Shown one piece after another: positions 35,504 through 43,929 of a DNA stretch of 64,000 nt. The translations under genes and the position numbers were made by a program. The stretch's first letter is position 1; every line of letters starts with the position of its first letter. The DNA lies in contig NZ_FNKU01000001.1 of the NCBI RefSeq assembly GCF_900100365.1, forward strand, positions 3,919,501 through 3,983,500, read 5' to 3'. The notes below the pieces were generated by a model. It ran no database searches and had not been told where the DNA came from. It saw nothing but the letters and a program-made list of their open reading frames with translations. Origin of the DNA: Pseudomonas cannabina. Its GTDB lineage: Bacteria; Pseudomonadota; Gammaproteobacteria; Pseudomonadales; Pseudomonadaceae.

Positions 35504-36139
35504 GTGAATTACAGCGCTATCTTCGCCCCCGTCATCAATATTCTCATCTGGCTAGTTCCTACTTTGCTAGTGCTGACGCTGCTCAAATCATCATGGGCCA
35601 AAGGTCATCTCGGTGAGTTGTGGGTGCGCCTGCTTGCTCACTGGAAACTGGACAAGACAGTCTATCGCCGCCTGCACAACGTCACCCTGGACACAGCAGA
35701 CGGCACAACCCAGATCGATCATGTATTTATATCGCCCTACGGCATCTTTGTACTGGAAACCAAGAACATGCGTGGCTGGATTTTTGGTAGCGAAAAGCAG
35801 CCGCAATGGACGCAGAAAATCTACCGACAGACCTTCAGGTTTCAGAACCCGTTACGGCAAAACTACAAACACCTCAAGGCGCTGGAGGCGACTCTCGGCG
35901 TAAACATGGCATGCCTGCACTCGGTCATCAGTTTTATGGGCGAAAGCACGTTCAAGACACCAATGCCGATAAACGTGACGCATGGCGCGGGCTTCATTCG
36001 CTACATCCGCTCATTCCAGCAGCCGGTGTTCAGTGAAGCGCAGGTAGATGCACTAGTGAACGCACTGCAAGCTGGTCGACGCGTACCCAACCGCGCCACT
36101 CATCGTGAACACGTGCGAAATCTCAAGCGTCGAGGATGA
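35504..36139 (+). CDS. NERD-domain protein
   Basis: A 211-residue protein with an N-terminal membrane helix (INILIWLVPTLLVLTLL) and a nuclease-related NERD domain: TTQIDHVFISPYGIFVLETKNMRGWIFG (D and E-x-K-like residues), then FQNPLRQNYKHLKALE. NERD resembles the PD-(D/E)xK fold, but biochemical activity is often unknown. It ends 3 bp from the convergent hipA fragment. Confidence 0.85.
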   Translation: MNYSAIFAPVINILIWLVPTLLVLTLLKSSWAKGHLGELWVRLLAHWKLDKTVYRRLHNVTLDTADGTTQIDHVFISPYGIFVLETKNMRGWIFGSEKQPQWTQKIYRQTFRFQNPLRQNYKHLKALEATLGVNMACLHSVISFMGESTFKTPMPINVTHGAGFIRYIRSFQQPVFSEAQVDALVNALQAGRRVPNRATHREHVRNLKRRG

Positions 36140-36142
36140 GTG

Positions 36143-37103
36143 CTAACGCTTCAGACGTACCCCACTGGTCGCAGTGACCGCAGCATCCAGTTCCGCTCCA
36201 GCAAGGAACTGGCTGTAGTAGTCGTGCAGTTCAGCCTCCCAGCTTGCGACTTCATCCAGCACGGCTTCGGCTTGCGATTTGTTCAGCGCAAAGTGGCTGT
36301 GCTGGCTCAGCAGGTTGCCTCGATTGAGACGCGGCCCTTCGATACCCACCGACATGGCAAGTGCCTGAGCAGGCCCTTCATCCAGAATCGGTAGCACGTC
36401 GTACATGGGCGACAGCCGCCAGGTACCGTCTTTCCAGATAACCGCGTGATTGCGGGGGTGGTCATCGCCATTGCCGACCAGCACGTTATAAGCCATGCGC
36501 TGATACAGCTCTCGCCGGTCCTGATCCGGAGCACCCCGACGATAAAGCTCGTCAGCGAGTGCCGCATATTGCCAGTCCGGATGGCTACGCGCTTTCCACT
36601 CGGCATCCAGCAAGGTCAGCCCACTGAGCATTGGTAGTCGCCGGAAACGGCCGGTCTGCTCGTCAAACATCCGATCAAAGCGCTCGACCAGAAGCGTATT
36701 GATTTTTTCGCCACGGTAGAGAGAGGTATTGGCCGCTTGGAGGCCTTTAAGCCCTGCGAATGTCATGCAGGCGTGTTCCACAGAGGGCAGATCATAATGA
36801 TCAAACGCGTCCCGGGGCTTGGCCAGAATCAGTTTTCTATCCCCCAGATAGGTGCGCTTTGGACGAGCACCACCCGCCGAGGATCGCTGATCCCTGACCC
36901 TCAAGGCTTCCAGCTGATCGGCACCCAGCTGGCTGTCATAGATTGCTTCGCAAGCCTCGATGAACTGATCAAGACCTTTGGCTTGCAGAGCTTTCGGCGG
37001 CGTCAGGCCTAGACCGGGCTGCGGCTCGCGAGCCACGCCGGCCATAATATTGCCCGCTCTGTCGCCGTTCGGGGATTTGAGCAGCAGTTGAATAGCATCC
37101 AGA
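36143..37103 (-). pseudogene. hipA: hipA, C-terminal fragment (interrupted by an IS)
   Basis: Encodes most of a HipA-type serine/threonine kinase toxin from LDAIQLLLKSPNGDRAGNIMAG onward. The kinase features are present: glycine-rich RSSAGGARPK, lysine-containing KLILAKP, catalytic NGDDHPRNHAV (D and N) and metal-binding LSPMYDVLP. The N-terminal ~90 residues are at 38707-38979, separated by an IS1182-family element. Alone it lacks the start and the N-terminal subdomain, so the toxin should be inactive. Confidence 0.88.
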
Positions 37104-38706
37104 CAGACTGTGTGAAAACACACTGATGAAGGCCCAAGCAAACGCCCCGACTTGTTCGGGGCGTTTTTTTTGTATTGGCAGCAGACGAAAAAAATGTCCG
37201 CTCAGCCCATCAAAGCCATCAGATGGCGCACACCGAGCACTTTAATCGCTCGTTTCAGGTTATAGGCATTCACCGCCAAGGCCATTTCAGCTTTTGTACC
37301 CTCCAGTTGTCGCAGCAAGAAACGGCCATTACCAAATAGCCATTGCTTGAGGTTGCCGAAGGGGTGCTCAACGATGGATCTTCGGTTGGCCATCATCTCA
37401 GGATGCGCCTGCATTCTTTGCTCCATCCGCTCGAAAGCCTCTTCATGGGCATGTCGTGAGACATAACGGCGCCGGGCTCGAGTGCATTGCGTTTTCAGCG
37501 CGCAGTTGGCGCAGTCATCGACCTCAGCCTGATAGATCCGATCACCTTTGTTGTGCTGTTTTAGCGTTAACCATTTGCCTGCCGGACACTGGAAACGATC
37601 GTGTCCGGTCTCATAGATAAAGTCTTTTCGCTCAAAGAGCTGCTCTTCCTGACTGCCAGGGTTTTTCGAACGATTGGGCGGTACATAGGCCGTAATCGAA
37701 GCATCCTCGCAGGCCTGAAACTGCTTGCCATTGGAGTAGCCGGCATCGGCAGTGACCGTCAGATCATCTTGCTGTAACTCTGCTTTGGCGGCCTTGGCCA
37801 TCGGCTCCAGTTGCTTTCGGTCATCGCCATCTTGGGTGACCTCATGATGCAAAATCAGGCAATGCTCGGCGTCCACGACGGTTTGCACGTTGTAGGCCAC
37901 ACGTGGCCCTTTGGCCGTGCGCATCATTCGGGCATCGCTTTCATGGGTGTTGAACTGCTCGATGCCCATCGAACGCATCAGTGCCTGGCAACTCTGATTA
38001 TCCTGTTGTCGAGCCTCAAGCTGTGCCAGGGCTACCTTGATTGCGCTGCGATCAATTGAATCTGTGGTTTCAGCCTTGTCGGCCTCATCCAGCTCGGCCA
38101 GATACTGAGCGATGCGCTTATCCAGTTTTTCTTCCTGGCGCTTGAGCTGCTTCAAATTCACATGACGCCGTGAGGATGCGACCGCCTGAAACTTGCTGCC
38201 GTCGATGGCCACCAACTCACCGGCGATCAAGCCTGCCGTGCGACAAAACCGAACGAAAGCACGGCAGGTCGCGATGAAGGCGGGTTTATTGTTCTTGCGA
38301 AAATCGGCGATGGTCTTGAAGTCGGGCTTGAGCCGGTTGATCAGCCACATCACTTCGATGTTGCGCTGACACTCGGCTTCAAGACGTCGCGATGAGCGAA
38401 TCCGCTGAAAATAGCCGTAGAGGTAGAGTTTTAGCTGATCGGCGGGATCATAAGCAGGGCGCCCCGTGCTTTTTGGAATCGCTTTATCGAAGCCCAGTTG
38501 CACCAGATCGAGCCTGGCAACGTACAGGTCAATGACACGAACGAGGTGATCCTCGGGGATCAACTCTTCCAGCGAGACCGGGAATAGGCTGGTCTGGCTG
38601 CGGGACTCACCTTGGATGTAGGCCATAACGAAAAATGCTCTGTATCTTTCGATACGGAGCATTTTCTTTGAGCGCTGCGCAGATTGCTAGGTTTTCACAC
38701 AGTCTG
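37104..38706 (-). mobile_element. IS1182-family insertion sequence disrupting hipA
   Basis: About 1.6 kb with matching ends: CAGACTGTGTGAAAAC (37104-37119) and its reverse complement (38691-38706). One transposase gene is inside. Near the left end is a strong hairpin followed by T8 (AACGCCCCGA...TTCGGGGCGTT, 37141-37168), which would stop read-through into or out of the element. Exact outer ends and target duplication could not be fixed to the base. Confidence 0.85.
37202..38626 (-). CDS. IS1182-family transposase
   Basis: A 474-residue DDE transposase (start MAYIQGESRSQ at 38626). N-terminal DUF772-type region RPAYDPADQLKLYLYGYFQRIRSSRRLEAEC, catalytic D in VAIDGSKFQAVAS, second D in TVTADAGYSNGKQF, and the Cys-rich DDCANCALKTQCTRARRR segment, then RRSIVEHPFGNLKQW with the E. 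It is intact and probably active. A start 12 codons upstream (38662) is possible. Confidence 0.92.
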   Translation of the reverse strand: MAYIQGESRSQTSLFPVSLEELIPEDHLVRVIDLYVARLDLVQLGFDKAIPKSTGRPAYDPADQLKLYLYGYFQRIRSSRRLEAECQRNIEVMWLINRLKPDFKTIADFRKNNKPAFIATCRAFVRFCRTAGLIAGELVAIDGSKFQAVASSRRHVNLKQLKRQEEKLDKRIAQYLAELDEADKAETTDSIDRSAIKVALAQLEARQQDNQSCQALMRSMGIEQFNTHESDARMMRTAKGPRVAYNVQTVVDAEHCLILHHEVTQDGDDRKQLEPMAKAAKAELQQDDLTVTADAGYSNGKQFQACEDASITAYVPPNRSKNPGSQEEQLFERKDFIYETGHDRFQCPAGKWLTLKQHNKGDRIYQAEVDDCANCALKTQCTRARRRYVSRHAHEEAFERMEQRMQAHPEMMANRRSIVEHPFGNLKQWLFGNGRFLLRQLEGTKAEMALAVNAYNLKRAIKVLGVRHLMALMG

Positions 38707-38979
38707 CAGAGGGCCCTTTTCGACTCGATGCAAGAGCCGCTCTCCCCAGCCATCAGGCATGGCGTCGTCGATAAAGCCGGGCACGCCAGAATTTTTCGTT
38801 ATAGAATAAGAACGCGCGGACAATGGATACCTGAATGGATCAGGTACCCAGATATTCGCCTGTACCGCGTCAGGTGAATACTGAAACGTTCCGACACCGG
38901 CCTGAATCGTCAGCTTGCCCAGCGTGAGAGTCTGCCCTCTGACAGGGCATTCCATGTAGATATAAGCCTGAGCCATCAA
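38707..38979 (-). pseudogene. hipA: hipA, N-terminal fragment
   Basis: Encodes the first ~91 residues of HipA (QTLTLGKLTI...GTFQYSPDAV...SGVPGFIDDAMPDGWGERLLHR), the HipA-N domain. The start ATG overlaps the hipB stop codon (ATGA). The frame runs into the IS1182 element and stops there. Confidence 0.88.
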
Positions 38980-39299
38980 AAATCCTCCGGCTTGTTTCCA
39001 GGCAAACGCACCCGCCTGCGTTCAGCGGCCTCCAACTGCTCGACACTGAACGAGGTATCTTCCCTCAGCCCTTGGAATAGGCGTTCCGACACGCCCAGGC
39101 CCCAGACCACCAGCATGAAGTCGCGCAGTGATACGCCCTCCGCACTGCCGGCTTCGATGCGACGAAATGTGCGCAGCGAAATCCCCAGCCGCTCGGCGAG
39201 GTCGATCTGACGGACGCCTTGTTGCAGACGGGCCTGCTTCACCAGCAGCGCTATCCGCAACAGCGTGTCGGTGCATTGAACGGGGAAAAAAGCTTTCAT
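38976..39299 (-). CDS. hipB: HipB-like XRE antitoxin
   Basis: A 107-residue protein with a helix-turn-helix (ARLQQGVRQIDLAERLGISLRTFRRIEAG, ~residues 22-52). Its overlap with hipA and its length fit the antitoxin/repressor of a HipBA module. It remains intact although its toxin is split. The 306 bp between it and the FUSC gene hold no other gene. Confidence 0.85.
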   Translation of the reverse strand: MKAFFPVQCTDTLLRIALLVKQARLQQGVRQIDLAERLGISLRTFRRIEAGSAEGVSLRDFMLVVWGLGVSERLFQGLREDTSFSVEQLEAAERRRVRLPGNKPEDF

Positions 39300-39605
39300 C
39301 AGCAGTTACCGGCCAGAACACGCGGGACGAAGATTCACAACGTAGCACGACTGCATTCAAAAACGTGAAGATAATGGATCATGAAATAACACATTAACGA
39401 CCATAAAGTTACATATCAAGGCACTTTAACGGATCTCAAAATTGCTCCCTGCTATGTTTGGCACGTTATTCCTACGGTGTTATCTGACGATTCCACTGGC
39501 GCTGATTGCCAACAATCCCCACCCAACTCCCGGCAAATGTGGCTTACTGAGCAATACCACCATCCAATCAGGGATTTCTTCCCCACCCTCGCGGTCTCTT
39601 TACGC

Positions 39606-40682
39606 ATGACGAATTCGCGCTCTGCTTTCATACCCTCCTGGCTTCGCCCTGTTCTGCGTCCTTTGCTGGACCCGTACCGCCGTTACCGGCATGCGCGGCT
39701 GATCCATGCGGCGCGGATTGCGGTGGGGATGCTGGTGACCATCCTCCTGACCACGGGCCTCAACCTGCCGCATGGCGAGTGGGCGTCGGTGACCATGTTG
39801 ATCGTGATCGGTGGTTTGCAGCACCACGGCAATATCGGCAAGAAATCGGTCGAGCGGGCCTACGGAACACTGATCGGTGCCGGGCTCGGGCTGATTGTGG
39901 TGGTGCAGCAGGGTTATCTGGAAATGCCGCTGCTGACCTACGCGATGATGTCGGTCATGTGCGGTTTCTTTGCTTATCACGCCATCGGCAAGGGCGGGTA
40001 CACCGCGTTACTGTCGGCGATCACGCTGTTCATCGTGGCCGGCCACGGTTACAACCGGATCAGCGACGGGTTGTGGCGCACCGTCGATATCCTGATCGGT
40101 ATCGCGTTGGCGCTGGCGTTCTCGTTCGCGCTGCCGTTGTACGCGGTGTTTTCCTGGCGCTACAACCTTGCCAGCGGCCTGCGTGATTGTGCCAAAGTTT
40201 ATGGGCCCATCGTGCAGGGCCAGCCGGTCACCGCCGACGAGCACTTGAAACTGACCGCCAGGCTCAACGCCACCATGTTGCAATTGCGCTCGTTGCTGCC
40301 GTCGGTGTCCAAGGAAGTGAAGATGTCCATGGTCGAGCTGGACGCCATTCAGGGCCATTTCCGCATGTGCCTGAGCACGCTGGAAATCCTCGCCAATATT
40401 CGACCTGCGAACCTGAATCAGATCGCTGACGAGTCGCTGAAAGCATCGCTGGACGCTGATTACCGGCAGATCCGCCGCCAGTTGATAGGCATGGCCCGCG
40501 CCCTGCAAACCGGCGCGACCGAGCGTCTGGCGCGCACGACTGAAACTGCGGAAGCGCCAGCGCTGCAGCCACTCATTCCTGCCGAGCTGATGGGTTACCA
40601 CTTGATGACCCAGCAACTGGCGCACAATCTGGACGGTTTGCAGGCGCGTCTCGCCAAGACCGCCAAGCGCTGGAAGTTTTAA
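39606..40682 (+). CDS. FUSC-family membrane protein
   Basis: A 358-residue protein from ATG 39606 (MTNSRSAFIPSWLRPVLRPLL). Six hydrophobic helices occupy ~residues 35-190 (RIAVGMLVTILLTTGLNL; WASVTMLIVIGGL with GGLQHHGNIGKKSVERAYGTLIG), followed by a soluble helical C-terminus. FUSC proteins include aromatic-acid exporters of the AaeB/YccS type. The adjacent Lrp-type gene 3 bp downstream suggests that export of an amino acid or aromatic is locally regulated. Confidence 0.82.
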   Translation: MTNSRSAFIPSWLRPVLRPLLDPYRRYRHARLIHAARIAVGMLVTILLTTGLNLPHGEWASVTMLIVIGGLQHHGNIGKKSVERAYGTLIGAGLGLIVVVQQGYLEMPLLTYAMMSVMCGFFAYHAIGKGGYTALLSAITLFIVAGHGYNRISDGLWRTVDILIGIALALAFSFALPLYAVFSWRYNLASGLRDCAKVYGPIVQGQPVTADEHLKLTARLNATMLQLRSLLPSVSKEVKMSMVELDAIQGHFRMCLSTLEILANIRPANLNQIADESLKASLDADYRQIRRQLIGMARALQTGATERLARTTETAEAPALQPLIPAELMGYHLMTQQLAHNLDGLQARLAKTAKRWKF

Positions 40683-40685
40683 GGA

Positions 40686-41153
40686 ATGCTCGTGCCTGAC
40701 ACCCGCCCGCCTGCGCTGGATGAAATTGATCGCAAATTGATCGCCGCCTTGCAGATCAACGCGCGCGAAAGCTTGGCCATGCTGGCTCGCCAACTGGGCA
40801 TCGCCCGCACCACCGTCACCTCTCGGCTGGCGCGACTGGAAAGCAGTAAAGTCATCACCGGTTACGGCGTGCGTCTGGGTCAGCGCGTGGTCGATGGCGG
40901 GTTGCAAGCGTATGTCGGCATTACCGTGCAACCGAGGTCAGGCAAGGAAGTGCTGCGGCGCTTGAGTGCGATGGCCCAGGTTCAGCAGTTGTGCGCGGTC
41001 AGTGGCGAGTTCGATTACGTGGCCTGGCTGCGTACTGATTCCCCGGAACAACTGGATGAGCTGCTCGACCTGATTGGCAGCGTGGATGGCGTCGAAAAAA
41101 CCACTACATCGATCATCCTCAGCAGCAAGATTGATCGCGGGCAGCCAGTCTGA
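40686..41153 (+). CDS. Lrp/AsnC-family regulator
   Basis: A 155-residue protein with an N-terminal helix-turn-helix (NARESLAMLARQLGIARTTVTSRLARLESSKVI) and a C-terminal RAM ligand-binding domain (AYVGITVQP ... VQQLCAVSGEFDYVAWLRTD). It is 3 bp after the FUSC gene, so the two are co-transcribed. It may sense an amino acid handled by the neighbouring oxidase. Confidence 0.92.
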   Translation: MLVPDTRPPALDEIDRKLIAALQINARESLAMLARQLGIARTTVTSRLARLESSKVITGYGVRLGQRVVDGGLQAYVGITVQPRSGKEVLRRLSAMAQVQQLCAVSGEFDYVAWLRTDSPEQLDELLDLIGSVDGVEKTTTSIILSSKIDRGQPV

Positions 41154-41305
41154 ATGCATAAACAATGCTGCTGAAACGTACAGTTCGTAATAAAACTTCG
41201 TCACTTAGCCTAAATAAACATCATATTGACGACACTTTGCGTCTTATTAACGTGCGCCCCCTTCTCTAGACTGTCGTTTTTCGCCGTTGCCCACCAAGGT
41301 CAGTC

Positions 41306-42985
41306 ATGAAAAACAATCGTCACCCCGCCAATGGCAAAAAACCGATCACGATGTTCGGCCCGGATTTCCCCTTCGCTTTCGATGACTGGATCGAGCACCC
41401 GAAAGGCCTGGGCAGCATTCCGGCGGAACATCATGGCGCGGAAGTGGCGATTGTCGGTGCCGGTATCGCCGGGCTGGTGGCGGCTTATGAATTGATGAAG
41501 ATGGGCCTTAAGCCGGTCGTCTACGAGGCCTCGAAAATGGGCGGTCGTCTGCGCTCGCAGGAGTTCGAAGGCGCCAAGGGCATCGTGGCCGAGCTGGGCG
41601 GCATGCGCTTTCCGGTGTCCTCGACCGCGTTCTTTCATTACGTCGACAAGCTGGGCCTGGAATCCAGGCCGTTTCCCAACCCGTTGACGGCGGCGTCCGG
41701 CAGTACCGTCATCGATCTGGAAGGCACCACGTATTACGCGCAAATGCTCTCGGACCTGCCCGCGCTGTTTCAGGAAGTCGCTGACGCTTGGGCCGATGCC
41801 CTGGAAAGCGGCTCGCAATTCGCCGATATCCAGCAAGCCATCCGCGACCGCGACGTGCCACGTCTCAAATCACTATGGAACACGCTGGTGCCGCTGTGGG
41901 ACGACCGCACGTTCTATGACTTTGTCGCAACCTCCGAAGCCTTCGCCAAACTGTCGTTTTACCATCGCGAAGTGTTCGGCCAGGTCGGTTTCGGCACTGG
42001 CGGCTGGGATTCGGATTTCCCCAATTCGATGCTGGAGATCTTCCGCGTCGTCATGACCAACTGCGACGAGCACCAGCATCTGATCGTCGGCGGCGTGCAG
42101 CAAGTGCCGGTCGGGTTGTGGAACCACGTGCCGGAACGCTGCGCGCACTGGCCCAAAGGAACCAGCCTGTCGTCGCTGCACCGTGGCGCACCGCGTACCG
42201 GCGTCAAGCGTATTGCGCGGGCCGAGAATGGCAACTTCAGCGTGACCGATAACTGGGGCGACACCCGGCAATACGCGGCGGTGCTGACCACCTGCCAGAG
42301 CTGGCTGCTGACCACTCAGATCGAGTGCGAGGAATCGCTGTTTTCGCAGAAGATGTGGATGGCGCTGGACCGCACGCGCTACATGCAGTCATCGAAGACC
42401 TTCGTCATGGTCGACCGTCCGTTCTGGAAGGACAAAGACCCGGAAACCGGTCGCGACGTGATGAGCATGACACTCACCGACCGCCTGACCCGCGGCACCT
42501 ATCTGTTCGATAACGGCGACGACAAGCCGGGGGTGATTTGTCTGTCTTACTCGTGGATGAGCGATGCGCTGAAAATGCTCCCGCAGCCTATCGACAAGCG
42601 CGTGAAGCTGGCGCTCGATGCGCTGAAGAAGATCTACCCGAAAGTCGACATTGCCGCGCGCATCATCGGCGATCCGATCACGGTGTCGTGGGAAGCCGAC
42701 CCGCACTTCCTCGGCGCATTCAAAGGTGCGCTGCCGGGGCATTACCGTTATAACCAGCGCATGTACGCGCACTTCATGCAGCAGGACATGCCCAGCGAAC
42801 AGCGCGGCCTGTTCATCGCCGGTGACGATGTGTCGTGGACGCCCGCCTAGGTCGAAGGTGCGGTGCAGACGTCGCTGAATGCCGTATGGGGCATCATGAA
42901 TCACTTTGGCGGCAAGACCCACGCCAGCAACCCCGGCCCTGGCGACGTGTTCCACGAAATCGGCCCGATCGCACTGGCTGACTGA
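41306..42985 (+). pseudogene. FAD-dependent amine oxidase (tryptophan-monooxygenase type) with a late nonsense codon
   Basis: The full frame encodes about 559 residues. The N-terminal FAD-binding motif AIVGAGIAGLVAAYELM (~50) and GGRLRSQEF are intact. A TAG at 42848-42850 interrupts SWTPA-stop-VEGAVQTSLNAVW, where family members have W-V-E-G-A; one base change (TGG to TAG) explains it. The lost 45 residues include the C-terminal FAD contact, so the 514-residue product is probably inactive. Family members oxidise Trp, Phe or Lys to the amide. The nitrilase-family amidase gene follows directly, matching an oxidase-amidase pathway. Confidence 0.85.
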
Positions 42986-43002
42986 CAACCAAGGAAAACG
43001 TC

Positions 43003-43809
43003 ATGCGAATTGCGCTGTATCAATGCCCGCCATTGCCGCTGGACGTGAGCGGCAATCTGGCCCGGCTGGAACAACAAGCCGTTAGCGCCGCCGCACAAGG
43101 CGCGCAGGTGCTGATCTGTCCGGAAATGTTTCTGACCGGCTATAACATCGGCGCACAGGCGGTCAGTGAACGGGCACAGGCACAAGACGGACCGGCAGCG
43201 GCTCACATCGCCGCCCTTGCCCAGGCCAACGGTATCGCCATCCTGTATGGCTATCCGGAGCGCGGCGCTGATCAACAGATCTACAACGCCGTGCAGTTGA
43301 TCGACAGCCAAGGCACCCGCCTGTGCAATTACCGCAAGACGCATCAGTTTGCTGACCTGGACAAGTCGATGTTCACGGCAGGCGATGATCACTTCCCGGT
43401 GGTCGAGCTGAACGGCTGGCGCCTCGGCCTGCTGATCTGCTACGACGTGGAATTCCCCGAAAACACCCGCCGCCTGGCCCTGGCAGGTGCCGAACTGATT
43501 CTGGTGCCGACGGCGAACATGCTGCCTTACGACTTCGTCTGTGACGTAACCGTGCGGGCGCGGGCGTTCGAGAATCATTGCTACCTGGTGTACGCCAACT
43601 ACTGCGGCAGCGAGGGCGAGATTCGTTATTGCGGGCTCAGCAGCGTCTGCGCACCCGACGGCAGCCGCCCGCTGCTGGCGGGTCAGGATGAAACACTGAT
43701 GATCTGCACACTGGACAAGGCACTGTTGGCACAGGCCAGGATCGCGAATGACTACTTTGTTGATCGTCGGCCGGGGCTTTATGCGTCACTGACCCGAGCA
43801 CGACACTGA
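43003..43809 (+). CDS. Nitrilase-superfamily amidase
   Basis: A 268-residue protein with the E-K-C triad of carbon-nitrogen hydrolases: E in LICPEMFLTGYN (~42), K in NYRKTHQF (~111) and C in LLICYDVEFPEN (~146). It resembles the stereoselective amidases of Pseudomonas. It starts 17 bp after the amine-oxidase frame, and likely hydrolyses the amide that a monooxygenase would make. Since the oxidase gene has a nonsense codon, its supply of substrate may be lost. Confidence 0.88.
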   Translation: MRIALYQCPPLPLDVSGNLARLEQQAVSAAAQGAQVLICPEMFLTGYNIGAQAVSERAQAQDGPAAAHIAALAQANGIAILYGYPERGADQQIYNAVQLIDSQGTRLCNYRKTHQFADLDKSMFTAGDDHFPVVELNGWRLGLLICYDVEFPENTRRLALAGAELILVPTANMLPYDFVCDVTVRARAFENHCYLVYANYCGSEGEIRYCGLSSVCAPDGSRPLLAGQDETLMICTLDKALLAQARIANDYFVDRRPGLYASLTRARH

Positions 43810-43812
43810 CCC

Positions 43813-43866
43813 CTGTGGGAGCGGACCGGGCGACGCTTCGCTTGTTCGCGAAGACGGTGTTTCAGG
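43813..43866. repeat. Single REP-like unit
   Basis: CTGTGGGAGCGGACCGGGCGACGCTTCGCTTGTTCGCGAAGACGG-type sequence, related to the pair at 559-682, in the gap between the amidase and pqqF genes. Confidence 0.6.
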
Positions 43867-43929
43867 TGAATGTATCGGCCATCTCAACTAACGTGCCAGG
43901 CTCGCGAACCTCGCCGGTTATCCGCTAGC

